Source of the DNA: an uncultured Bacillota bacterium
GTDB taxonomy: Bacteria; Bacillota_I; Bacilli_A; RF39; UBA660
Length of the DNA: 35,001 nucleotides
Assembly (NCBI GenBank): GCA_946541645.1
Contig: CAMNJS010000004.1
Coordinates: 1 to 35,001, forward strand
Reading direction: 5' to 3'
In this document: positions 1 to 9,390 of the stretch, in pieces
Numbering within the stretch: position 1 is the first letter of the stretch
Layout of the letters: the number at the start of each line of letters is the position of its first letter
Notes under the pieces: generated by a model
The model's database searches: none
Seen by the model: the letters and a program-made list of their open reading frames with translations, nothing else
What the model was told of the DNA's origin: nothing
Made by a program: the position numbers and the translations under genes

Positions 1-22
1 TCTCTAGCCTTTATTAATGTAA

Positions 23-2653
23 TTATTTATCTGCTTTTTCTCTAATTGCAGCTTGAGCAGCAGCAAGCCTTGCACCAGGTACTCTAAATGGTGAACATGA
101 TACATACGTAAGACCAACCCTATGACAAAAATCAATAGTTTTAGCATCTCCACCATGCTCGCCACATATACCAAGTTTAATATCAGGACGAGTTTCTCTA
201 CCTAATTTAACAGCTCTTTCAACAAGCTTACCTACACCTTTTTGATCTAATGTTGCAAAAACATCACTTTCAAAAATATGTTTATTATAGTATTCAGATA
301 AAAACTTACCAGCATCATCACGTGAAAATCCATAAGTCATTTGAGTTAAATCATTTGTTCCAAATGAGAAGAATTCAGCTTCAGTAGCTATTTCATCAGC
401 GAGAATTGCGGCCCTTGGAATTTCAATCATTGTTCCAACTTTATACTTAATATCAGCTTTATTTTCTTTAAGCACTTCATCAGCCACCTTAACAACAACG
501 TTTTTAACATACTTAAGCTCGGCCTTATCACCTACTAATGGAATCATAATTTCAGGTTCTACTTTAATACCTTTTTTAGATACATTAATAGCAGCTTCCA
601 TAACAGCTCTCGTTTGCATTTCAGCAATCTCTGGATAAACAATTGAAAGCCTGCAACCACGAAGGCCCATCATTGGATTAAATTCTTTCAAAGAATTAAC
701 TCTATCCTTAAGTTCATCAAAAGTCATATTTAAAGTTGGAGCTAAAGCTTCAATTTCTTTATCCTCGTGAGGCAAAAACTCATGTAGTGGTGGATCTAAG
801 AAACGAATTGTAACTGATTTTCCATCCATTTCTGTAAACAAGCCTTCAAAATCTTCCCTCTGGTAAGGTAAAATTTTTGATAAAGCTTCTTTTCTTGTTT
901 CTAAGTCTTTTGCTGTAATCATACGCCTAAAATTAAATATTCTCTCTTCGTCAAAGAACATATGCTCAGTACGACATAAACCGATACCCTCAGCGCCAAA
1001 TTTATTAGCATTAGCCGCATCAATAGGTCTATCTGCATTCGTATAAACTTTTAAAGTTCTATTCTTATCAGCCCAGCCCATAAATGTTTCAAAATCACCA
1101 GAAATTTCTGGAGCTTTAACCATAATTTCTTCGCCATAAACTGCACCAGTAGAACCATCTAAGCTTAAAAAGTCACCCTCTTTAAATACTTTACCATCCT
1201 TAGTAGTTAAAGTTTTTTTAACTTCATCAATAACAACTTCTGAGCATCCTGCAACACAACAAGTTCCCATACCACGAGCAACAACTGCCGCATGTGAAGT
1301 CATACCACCACGAGAAGTCAAAATACCTTGAGCTAGGTTCATTCCTTCGATATCTTCTGGTGAAGTTTCCATTCTTGCCAAAACAATATTCTTAATACCA
1401 TTTTCATATGCATCTTTTACATCTTCTGCGCTAAAATAAACATGACCTGTAGCCGCTCCTGGTGACGCTGCTAAACCTGTAGCAATTATTTCTGCACGCT
1501 TTAAAGCTTTATCATCAAATACTGGATGTAATAATTGATCCAAATCACGAGGATTTACACGAAGTAAAGCTTCCTCCTTAGTAATAGCTCCCTCATCAAC
1601 TAAATCTACAGCTATTTTCAAAGCCGCACTTGCCGTTCTTTTACCATTACGAGTTTGAAGCATAAATAATTTACCATTTTCAATAGTAAATTCCATATCC
1701 TGCATATCCTTATAATGATTTTCTAATATAGCACAAATTTTAACAAACTCATCATAACAATCAGGTAAAACTTCTTTTAATTTATCAATATGTTCAGGTG
1801 TACGTATTCCTGCAACAACATCTTCACCTTGAGCATTAATTAAAAATTCTCCAAATAATTTTTTCTCACCAGTTGCCGGATTACGTGTAAAAGCAACCCC
1901 AGTACCAGACTTATCCCCAGTATTTCCATATACCATTTGTTGAACGTTAACTGCTGTCCCCCATGTATCTGGAATATCATTAAGCTTTCTATAAGTCTTA
2001 GCTCGATCATTATTCCAAGAACGAAATACAGCCTGAATAGCCTCTATCAACTGAACTTCCGGATCTTGAGGAAAATCCTCACCAGCATGTTTTCTATATT
2101 CCTTTTTATAAATATCAACCACTTCTTTTAAGTCAGAAGCCGTTAACTCTGTATCAAATTTTACACCTTTATCTTCCTTAATACGATCAAACTGATGCTC
2201 AAAATCACTCTTAGGAAAACCTTTTACAACATCTGAAAACATTTGAATAAATCTTCTATAACTATCAAATACAAATCTTTCATTTTTAGTTATTGAAGAA
2301 AATCCTAAAGCAACCTCATCATTCATGCCTAAATTAAGTACTGTATCCATCATTCCAGGCATTGATTCACGAGCCCCTGATCTTACTGATACAAGTAGTG
2401 GATTTTTAGGATCACCTAACTTTTTACCAGAAACCTCTTCAAGTTCAGCAAGTTTTTCCTTAACCTCGCTCATTATTTCCTCAGAAAGTTTACCACCATC
2501 ATCATAATATTTAAGACAAGCTTCCGTAGTAATTGTAAAACCTTGTGGAACAGGTAGACCAATACTTGTCATTTCTGCAAGATTTGCACCTTTACCGCCC
2601 AAAGTCTCACGCATATCTTTGTTTCCTTCTTTAAAAGAATAAACATATTTCAT
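23..2653 (-). CDS. ppdK: Pyruvate, phosphate dikinase
   Basis: MKYVYSFKEGNKDMRETLGGKGANLAEM start; catalytic-His region GGMTSHAAVVARGMGTCCVAG; C-terminal GICGEHGGD. Start moved from 2725 to ATG at 2653, which has GGGAGGT about 7 nt upstream. Confidence 0.97.
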   Translation of the reverse strand: MKYVYSFKEGNKDMRETLGGKGANLAEMTSIGLPVPQGFTITTEACLKYYDDGGKLSEEIMSEVKEKLAELEEVSGKKLGDPKNPLLVSVRSGARESMPGMMDTVLNLGMNDEVALGFSSITKNERFVFDSYRRFIQMFSDVVKGFPKSDFEHQFDRIKEDKGVKFDTELTASDLKEVVDIYKKEYRKHAGEDFPQDPEVQLIEAIQAVFRSWNNDRAKTYRKLNDIPDTWGTAVNVQQMVYGNTGDKSGTGVAFTRNPATGEKKLFGEFLINAQGEDVVAGIRTPEHIDKLKEVLPDCYDEFVKICAILENHYKDMQDMEFTIENGKLFMLQTRNGKRTASAALKIAVDLVDEGAITKEEALLRVNPRDLDQLLHPVFDDKALKRAEIIATGLAASPGAATGHVYFSAEDVKDAYENGIKNIVLARMETSPEDIEGMNLAQGILTSRGGMTSHAAVVARGMGTCCVAGCSEVVIDEVKKTLTTKDGKVFKEGDFLSLDGSTGAVYGEEIMVKAPEISGDFETFMGWADKNRTLKVYTNADRPIDAANANKFGAEGIGLCRTEHMFFDEERIFNFRRMITAKDLETRKEALSKILPYQREDFEGLFTEMDGKSVTIRFLDPPLHEFLPHEDKEIEALAPTLNMTFDELKDRVNSLKEFNPMMGLRGCRLSIVYPEIAEMQTRAVMEAAINVSKKGIKVEPEIMIPLVGDKAELKYVKNVVVKVADEVLKENKADIKYKVGTMIEIPRAAILADEIATEAEFFSFGTNDLTQMTYGFSRDDAGKFLSEYYNKHIFESDVFATLDQKGVGKLVERAVKLGRETRPDIKLGICGEHGGDAKTIDFCHRVGLTYVSCSPFRVPGARLAAAQAAIREKADK

Positions 2654-2776
2654 ATTCATAACCTCCCAACGTATAGTATAACATAAACTCCATAATATAA
2701 CCCAATAATTTAACCTTTTTGTCACTTTTTAACACTCTACTCAATCATTAAAATTATACAAATTTATACAAAAAAA

Positions 2777-2804
2777 TTGTTTTTTTAATTATAGATGTTA
2801 TAAT
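2777..2804 (+). promoter_or_regulatory. Sigma-A-like promoter with extended -10, upstream of the sortase
   Basis: TTGTTT at 2777-2782, 16-nt spacer, TGtTATAAT with TATAAT at 2799-2804. Confidence 0.55.
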
Positions 2805-2820
2805 TAAAGTGGTGAATGAT

Positions 2821-3678
2821 ATGACAAAATACAAAATAGATAAAAATATAAAATTTAAACAAATGATATGCCATGTTATGTTTACTGCATCATTAGTAGG
2901 AGCCTCATTTTTCGGATTTCAAGCCTTAAAAGATGTCGCCGAACTACAAAGACAAAGCACAGCATCTCAAAATCAAATAGAAATAGTAACAGATGCCATT
3001 AATCCTGATTATGAAGAAATACAAACCCAAGAGGAAAAAGATACTACTGAACAATACGTACCAAAGTATGACTTTGAAAAACTATGGGAGACAAATCCAA
3101 ACATAGTAGCCGTTATCGAAGGCGACTGCTTCGAAGGAGGATATTATCCTATTGTTTCAACAAACAGTATTGATGAAGAAGAATACTATCTTCACCACTC
3201 TATAGATGGCAGCGAAAGTAGTACCGGAAGTATATTTTCAGATTATAGAAGTGATAACAGCATTCAAAGTGACATAACAATGATATGGGGACACAACATG
3301 CGTGGTCAAGATGGAAAAATGTTTGGTAGTCTCACTAACTATCAAAGTCAGCAATACTATGAAAACCATAACAAGCCACTAAAACTATACACCCCAGCCG
3401 GTGAATATAATCTACACCTATACTCAGTAGTCGTTGAAGACCCAAGCTACATTTCTGTTGGCAATTTTAAAAGTGAAGAAGAAATGCTAAATTTTCTAAC
3501 CGATATGCAAAGCAAATCATTAATTAATACTAATAGAAATCCAAACCCCAATAGTAACTACCTCATAACATGCACATGTAGTTCCGAAACAAGTTCTAAT
3601 ATTTATGATAGGAATATAAATTTATGGGAAATTGAACCTGTAATGGTAAAAGAAATAAATAATGAAAAAGCGTTATAA
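2821..3678 (+). CDS. Class B-like sortase
   Basis: N-terminal TM; sortase catalytic set GHNM (His), YLITCTC (Cys), YDRNINLWEI (Arg). ATG at 2821 with GGTG Shine-Dalgarno preferred over GTG at 2809. Confidence 0.85.
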   Translation: MTKYKIDKNIKFKQMICHVMFTASLVGASFFGFQALKDVAELQRQSTASQNQIEIVTDAINPDYEEIQTQEEKDTTEQYVPKYDFEKLWETNPNIVAVIEGDCFEGGYYPIVSTNSIDEEEYYLHHSIDGSESSTGSIFSDYRSDNSIQSDITMIWGHNMRGQDGKMFGSLTNYQSQQYYENHNKPLKLYTPAGEYNLHLYSVVVEDPSYISVGNFKSEEEMLNFLTDMQSKSLINTNRNPNPNSNYLITCTCSSETSSNIYDRNINLWEIEPVMVKEINNEKAL

Positions 3679-3697
3679 AATATTTTATACGCTTTTT
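3665..3697 (+). terminator. Intrinsic terminator after the sortase
   Basis: AAAAAGCGT ... ACGCTTTTTT hairpin with T-run, overlapping the sortase stop codon. Confidence 0.7.
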
Positions 3698-3738
3698 TAA
3701 ATACTGTTTTTCTATATTAACCATATCTGCTACAACGT

Positions 3739-4014
3739 CTAATGTTGATTTTTCCAAACTGTAATACTATTTTTAACAATATTGTAAGGAATCATATACC
3801 CAGCTTTGTAATGCCCTAGCAAAGTAAATGAACCCGCAATATTTATCCCTACTATACCTCTAATAGCATCATTAGATTTATTTTGCATCTCATTAAATAC
3901 CCTGCTTTTGCTTTCTTTCTCTCCAGCAATTGGAATCATTTCACTCGCACCAATAAAAACAAAGATAATAACTATAACAGCTAATACAAAAGCAACTAAA
4001 TTTTTATTTTTCAT
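3739..4014 (-). CDS. Small single-TM or secreted hypothetical protein
   Basis: N-terminal hydrophobic segment NLVAFVLAVIVIIFVFIGA; TTTAAGAAAGAGGA upstream of ATG. Confidence 0.55.
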   Translation of the reverse strand: MKNKNLVAFVLAVIVIIFVFIGASEMIPIAGEKESKSRVFNEMQNKSNDAIRGIVGINIAGSFTLLGHYKAGYMIPYNIVKNSITVWKNQH

Positions 4015-4124
4015 ATATAAATCCTCTTTCTTAAATATTATAACATAGCTATTATATTTTCATAATCTATATATATCAAAATTTTAATCAATTTTAAATA
4101 TTATTTGCCATATTTTTAGGCCAT

Positions 4125-4146
4125 CAAAAAACGGACTTTCATCCGT
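4125..4146 (-). terminator. Intrinsic terminator downstream of the Xre-family gene
   Basis: ACGGA ... TCCGT hairpin followed on the minus strand by a T6 run. Confidence 0.6.
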
Positions 4147-4173
4147 CTTACATAAATTTAATAATATAATTAT

Positions 4174-5322
4174 TTATGATACAAACTTATTAAAACACAA
4201 ATCTATAAATTCTATATCTGATATTTTTTGTTCAAGATATTTATTAAACAAATCTTTGTTAATCCCGTCTTTAACTATACTTTTATAATTTGGAAAATTG
4301 TTTTCAACACTCTCTCTATGAACCTCATATATTTTGCCACTAAAATTATATTTAATATATTTAACATTATCTATTAAAGCAAACATCGACACAGAATTAT
4401 AAACTATACTTTTTTCCAAATAATAATTTTCGTTTATATACCAATCTGTTATATTATAATCAATTATTAATCCTAAATTATCAGTATCTATTTCAAACAC
4501 ATAGCCATATTCAGATAATGGCAATGATGCGATTAAATTTCCATCATTACTATTATTACCAACATATTTATTTTTATATTTAATAATATTATCAATCCCT
4601 GATTTATCCCTATTAAATGGCACAACCGGAATAGTATCAATATTATATTTTTTACTAGTATCTACAATAATATACTCATTTGGTGTATTGCTATTTACTC
4701 TATACACAGTATATAATGGATTATCACATTCATAGACATATCCATTACTAGTTTTTATAATGCAAAATCTAGATAATTGTTTTAATGAAATAACACTTAT
4801 ATAATCAATAATAAATAATGAAATTAAAAATAATATAAAATATACAAAACAAATTATTATCCTTTTTGAAAATTGATAATTCTTTGTGAGTTTACTGACC
4901 CCTATTAATGATATTACAGCCCCCAAAACAGAATATATGCTTCCCCACGAACTTTCTGAGGCAAACATAGTCATTGCTGTAAAAGATATAAGAATTCCCA
5001 AAATTAGTAATACTATTCCCAAATTGTTCCTAATTAAATTAATTTTCTTGGTAGAATAATCAATAGTGTTAATAATATTTTCTTCAAATTTTTCTTGATA
5101 CTCTTCCCTATTTAATCTTTCTCCACTCAGCAATTCATTAATATTAATATCTAATTCGTCACATAATGGTTTAAATAAAGATAAGTCAGGCATGTTTCGC
5201 CCGTTTTCCCAATTTCCTATTGATTTATCCGTAACTCCCAATTTTTCTGCTAACTCCGATTGAGTCATTTTCTTATCTTTACGGCACATAGCAATAAACT
5301 TTCCTATTTTTTCTTGATTCAT
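4174..5322 (-). CDS. Xre/Cro-family HTH regulator with C-terminal membrane and extracytoplasmic region
   Basis: N-terminal HTH IGKFIAMCRKDKKMTQSELAEKLGVTDKSIGNWENGRNMPDLSLFKPLCDEL; then 2-3 hydrophobic helices and a ~200-aa C-terminal region. Confidence 0.85.
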   Translation of the reverse strand: MNQEKIGKFIAMCRKDKKMTQSELAEKLGVTDKSIGNWENGRNMPDLSLFKPLCDELDININELLSGERLNREEYQEKFEENIINTIDYSTKKINLIRNNLGIVLLILGILISFTAMTMFASESSWGSIYSVLGAVISLIGVSKLTKNYQFSKRIIICFVYFILFLISLFIIDYISVISLKQLSRFCIIKTSNGYVYECDNPLYTVYRVNSNTPNEYIIVDTSKKYNIDTIPVVPFNRDKSGIDNIIKYKNKYVGNNSNDGNLIASLPLSEYGYVFEIDTDNLGLIIDYNITDWYINENYYLEKSIVYNSVSMFALIDNVKYIKYNFSGKIYEVHRESVENNFPNYKSIVKDGINKDLFNKYLEQKISDIEFIDLCFNKFVS

Positions 5323-5455
5323 AAATTCTCTCCCTCCACACCAAAATCATATATCTATTATAACTAATTTAACAGGAAACAATTCTAGGGTTATAAATAA
5401 GAAATTAAATTTCTGCCTGTATTTTACCATAGAAAAAATAATTTTCGCATTCTAA

Positions 5456-6088
5456 TTAAAATAATATTATAGTGCCAAGCGCAACTAGCCCTTGACAAAT
5501 AACATTTGATATTTCTATCTTCCAATGTGTTCTTGGATCTTTTAAATTAGCTTTTATGCCTATAACACATAGCATTATAAATATGATAATTGCAAATGCA
5601 TAAAATACTGATGGAAGAATATTATTAGTTCTAATTGAAAAAGTTATTAATGAAATGTATATTAATAAATACCCAAATGCGCCAGTTAGCACAGCTATCG
5701 TATTCATTTTTTTACTTTTTTTATATACTAAATATAACAATAATAAAATCAATTCAAAAATCAATAATAAAACTAATCTCAAACTCATAACATATTTTAA
5801 TATCATTAATCCTGATAATAAAATTCCAGCATTAACACAAAATACCAAACTAACTGGCATTTTAAACTCTATTATGCCCAAACCTACTATTACTTTTCCA
5901 GTAGGAATAATAAAACCAAATAATAATGATATTACTGCACCTATTATTAAAAACACATTATAAGGGATACCAAGTTCAGGTCCAATATTTTTAATAATTG
6001 TTATGATTATGACACTATAAAAAACTGGATTAATATAATCAAGCAAACCTAACGAAACAGAAAAATTATTAAATTTATCTTTTTTCAT
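5456..6088 (-). CDS. Multi-pass membrane protein, unknown function
   Basis: Several hydrophobic segments; ATG at 6088 (MKKDKFNNF) preceded by AAAAGGGG. Confidence 0.6.
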   Translation of the reverse strand: MKKDKFNNFSVSLGLLDYINPVFYSVIIITIIKNIGPELGIPYNVFLIIGAVISLLFGFIIPTGKVIVGLGIIEFKMPVSLVFCVNAGILLSGLMILKYVMSLRLVLLLIFELILLLLYLVYKKSKKMNTIAVLTGAFGYLLIYISLITFSIRTNNILPSVFYAFAIIIFIMLCVIGIKANLKDPRTHWKIEISNVICQGLVALGTIILF

Positions 6089-6112
6089 TTTATACCCCTT
6101 TTCTACTATTAG

Positions 6113-6156
6113 TATACCATAATAAAAGGAACTCACGTTCCTAATATTATGGTATA
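6113..6156. repeat. Long imperfect inverted repeat (hairpin)
   Basis: ATACCATAATA-AA-AGGAAC-TCAC-GTTCCT-AA-TATTATGGTAT; outer arms of at least 10 bp and inner 6-bp stem separated by a 2x2 internal loop. Confidence 0.75.
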
Positions 6157-6198
6157 TTTTAATTTAAACAAAGATATCAAATCATTACAATAATATTG

Positions 6199-6603
6199 TT
6201 ACTTAGCTTTAATATCCATACTTCCAGTAGCTCCTTTCCCCGCAGTAATACGAATAGTGTAATCACCAGATGGTAGCTCAAATTCACGAACGTCGATAGA
6301 TGTAAATGTTTCTTTCATAAGTACTTTTGTTATAGCATCTATATTTTTAGGTAACACCTCAATTCTTATTAAACTATTATCTGTTAAATTTGTTCTAACT
6401 TCAAGCTTTTGCTCCTCTTGAAGTTTAATATAACCAATTCCTGATGCCTTTCTTCCTGCCTTCTGAGCTGTAACAACAATGTTTCCATTTTCATCATTTT
6501 CTACACTAAATATAGAGCTAGTTTGATTAATATATATTATCGCAATTATAACTGCCAGTAAAATTACTAATATTGTACAAAGTATAGCCTTTTTACACTT
6601 CAT
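6199..6603 (-). CDS. Secreted or membrane-anchored hypothetical protein
   Basis: MKCKKAILCTILVILLAVIIAIIYI signal anchor; AAAGGAG upstream of ATG at 6603. Confidence 0.65.
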   Translation of the reverse strand: MKCKKAILCTILVILLAVIIAIIYINQTSSIFSVENDENGNIVVTAQKAGRKASGIGYIKLQEEQKLEVRTNLTDNSLIRIEVLPKNIDAITKVLMKETFTSIDVREFELPSGDYTIRITAGKGATGSMDIKAK

Positions 6604-6668
6604 AAAATTCAACTCCTTTGCAAACATTGTATCACACTATTTATTATTTTTTTACTATTTTCATGCAT

Positions 6669-7856
6669 TCATAAAACTTTATTAGTCAAAACACAAACTG
6701 TCTCAACATGATAAGTCCAAGGAAACATATCAAATAAAACAACATCTTTAATATCGTATGATCTGCCAAATTCCTTCAAATCTCTAGCAAGCGATATAGG
6801 ATTACAAGACACATAAATAATTCTTTGAGGATTTATATCTAAAATATTATTAATCCCCTCTTTAGTAAGACCACTTCGAGCAGGATCAACAATAACAACA
6901 TCCGCCTTAAGCTTTTTAACTAATTTATTAGCATCCCCACACATGAATTCCACATTATTAACTTTATTCGATTTTTTATTTTCATCCGCGCATAAAACTG
7001 CTTCTTTATTAATTTCGACCCCAACAACTTTTTTAAAATTCTTACTTAAAAATAATCCAATTGTCCCTGTTCCACAATATAAATCAACCGCGTTTTCTAA
7101 AACTCCCGCATACTCTGCAATCTTCAAATAAAGTTCTTCAGCAACATCACTATTAATTTGGAAAAAAGCATCTTTAGAAATCAAAAATTTATAATCACCA
7201 ATAGTTTTCAAAATTTTCTCTTTACCATATACAAGATTATCATTAATAAATATAGAATCTGCATACTTTTTAATATTAGTAATATCCATCATGCCTTTAA
7301 TTATAACCATAACTTCATCCATATCCTTAATAATTATCTCTTCTACCAAAGCCAAATTTTCACCCCTAATCACTTCAATTATTTTATTAATCCTCGAAGA
7401 AGCAATTAGACATTTATCAATCGAAATGAGTTCGTTAGAATTATTTTTAAAATAACCAATTTTTCCATTTCTAACCTTGAGTGTAACTTTATTTCTATAA
7501 CCATACATATTTTTACTAGGAACTATTGTTTTTATATCAAAACTAACCCCGCCTATTCTTTTCAAAACATCATAGACTTTTTCTTTTTTATATTCTAACG
7601 TTTTTTCATAACTTAAATTTTTTAAAGCACACCCGCATTCATCATATTTACACTTTGAACAAATACGGTGGATAGACTCTTTTTTCAAAGAAATAATCTT
7701 ACCTTCCATAAAACTTTTCTTATCAGAAAAAACCTTAACAACAGCTTCTTCACCGATAAAAAAATCAGGAACAAAAATTATTTTTCCGTTGATTTTTCCT
7801 ATTCCTCTTCCAAAATTATCCATTCGCTCACATTTTATTAAAAACTCATCACTCAT
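6669..7856 (-). CDS. TrmA/RlmD-family (uracil-5-)-RNA methyltransferase
   Basis: Cysteine cluster CSKCKYDECGC, DLYCGTGTIGLFL SAM motif, VIVDPARSGL, IIYVSCNP. Start MSDEFLIKCERMDNFGRGIG at 7856 rather than 8096. Confidence 0.9.
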   Translation of the reverse strand: MSDEFLIKCERMDNFGRGIGKINGKIIFVPDFFIGEEAVVKVFSDKKSFMEGKIISLKKESIHRICSKCKYDECGCALKNLSYEKTLEYKKEKVYDVLKRIGGVSFDIKTIVPSKNMYGYRNKVTLKVRNGKIGYFKNNSNELISIDKCLIASSRINKIIEVIRGENLALVEEIIIKDMDEVMVIIKGMMDITNIKKYADSIFINDNLVYGKEKILKTIGDYKFLISKDAFFQINSDVAEELYLKIAEYAGVLENAVDLYCGTGTIGLFLSKNFKKVVGVEINKEAVLCADENKKSNKVNNVEFMCGDANKLVKKLKADVVIVDPARSGLTKEGINNILDINPQRIIYVSCNPISLARDLKEFGRSYDIKDVVLFDMFPWTYHVETVCVLTNKVL

Positions 7857-7880
7857 AAAATCACATCCAAAAAAATTATA

Positions 7881-7909
7881 ACATATCTTAAATGTATTTG
7901 GGCATAATA
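7881..7909 (+). promoter_or_regulatory. Candidate sigma-G (forespore) promoter for the ger operon
   Basis: ACATA (-35), 17-nt spacer, CATAATA (-10), upstream of gerA; compares with the B. subtilis sigma-G pattern GHATR-N17/18-CATNNTA. Confidence 0.5.
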
Positions 7910-7929
7910 AAAAAGAAAGTTGGGATATT

Positions 7930-9390
7930 GTGGAAAAAATTAGTATTAAAATAGAGGAAACTATCGATAAAATCAAAAAAATATACGGAAATAGCTCCGA
8001 TATTAACACAAGAATCATCAATATCAAAGGTACAAAAATTGGATGCATTTTCCTAGAAAGTTCATCAGCAACAGCAACCATAAGTGATTTCATCATTAAA
8101 AGTGCGATCTATGCTGAAAAAAGCAAAACTATTTTTGATAACTTATTTAATACCTTAAAAAACAAGCTTTTTAATTGCCAATTATTTACTATAGAAAACT
8201 TTAAAGATTTTCCTTACTATTTATCAAGCGGATTTACAATAATCATTGTCGACGGAAATGATAAAGCTATTGTCATGGAGACAAGAGCAAACCTAGATAG
8301 AGGCATAACAGAATCCACAAGTGAACCAATAATTAGAGGCCCAAAAGATAGCTTTACCGAAAGTCATTCAAAAAATCTTGGACTAATCCGCAAACGAATA
8401 AAAGATCCAAACTTATGGTTTGATGAAATTAAACTAGGAAGAAGAACCAAAACAAGAATTACCATTGCTTACATAAATAATATAGCTGACAAAATAAAAA
8501 TTAGAAAAATAAAAGATAGATTAAATGAAATAGATATAGATGGCATACTAGATAGTGGAAATATCAGAGACTATTTAACAAGTCAAAAATCAATTTTCCC
8601 ACAAATAAAAAGCAGTGAAAGGCCAGATACCGCATGTCAAGAACTTTTAAACGGTAAAATAGTAATCCTAGTAGAAAATAGCCCATTCATATTAATACTA
8701 CCTACTGTATTTTTAGACTACATAAAATCACCAGAAGATCAAAATCAAAAATCCATAAACATAAGTTTTACAAGAATATTAAGGTTTTTTGCCCTAATAA
8801 TCACAATTTTAACTCCAGCCATTTACATTGCGATTGCCACATATGATCAAAACACAATCCCAGATAAACTACTTATTTCACTAGCCGTTCAAAGAGAAGG
8901 AGTTCCTTTTCCGACATTTTTTGAAATAATTTTATTTATGACAGTATTTGAAATACTAAGAGAAAGTGACCTAAAAAGTCCAACAAACATGAGTACCGCT
9001 ATGAGCATCGTTGGTGCCCTAGTCTTAGGACAAGCCGCTGTTGACGCATCTATAGTATCACCTATAACTATTATTATTGTCGCGATAACATCCATATGTA
9101 GTCTCATATTTCAAGATAGTGACTTTATAAACGGTATAAGATTTTGGCGTTTTCTTTTCATACTAGCATCAAGCATGTTAGGAGTAATTGGAATATTATC
9201 GATGTCTTTAATATGGATAACCAAAATGGCTTCCTTAGAAAACCTAAACACAAGTTTCCTATCACCAATCGCCCCGTTTGACAAAACAGGAAATCAAGAC
9301 GCTATCATTAAAGAAGCTACGCCAAATATATATGAAAGGCCAAAATATATAAGTTCAAAAAACATAATTAAACAAGGAGGAAGAAAATGA
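7930..9390 (+). CDS. gerA-family A subunit: Spore germination protein, GerA family (A subunit)
   Basis: Central YLTSQKSIFPQIKSSERPDTACQELLNGKIVILVENSPFILILP and AVQREGVPFPTFFEIILFMTVFEILRES are GerA-family signatures. GTG start. Confidence 0.93.
   Translation: MEKISIKIEETIDKIKKIYGNSSDINTRIINIKGTKIGCIFLESSSATATISDFIIKSAIYAEKSKTIFDNLFNTLKNKLFNCQLFTIENFKDFPYYLSSGFTIIIVDGNDKAIVMETRANLDRGITESTSEPIIRGPKDSFTESHSKNLGLIRKRIKDPNLWFDEIKLGRRTKTRITIAYINNIADKIKIRKIKDRLNEIDIDGILDSGNIRDYLTSQKSIFPQIKSSERPDTACQELLNGKIVILVENSPFILILPTVFLDYIKSPEDQNQKSINISFTRILRFFALIITILTPAIYIAIATYDQNTIPDKLLISLAVQREGVPFPTFFEIILFMTVFEILRESDLKSPTNMSTAMSIVGALVLGQAAVDASIVSPITIIIVAITSICSLIFQDSDFINGIRFWRFLFILASSMLGVIGILSMSLIWITKMASLENLNTSFLSPIAPFDKTGNQDAIIKEATPNIYERPKYISSKNIIKQGGRK

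Noticed and set aside
1937-2507. Plus-strand ORFs (64 and 60 aa) inside ppdK
   Set aside because: Antisense to a strongly conserved gene, low-complexity AT-driven translations, no plausible ribosome binding or homology.
4174-5322. Xre regulator as evidence of a prophage or plasmid
   Set aside because: No phage structural, lysis, integrase or replication genes nearby; its membrane region does not fit a typical phage repressor.
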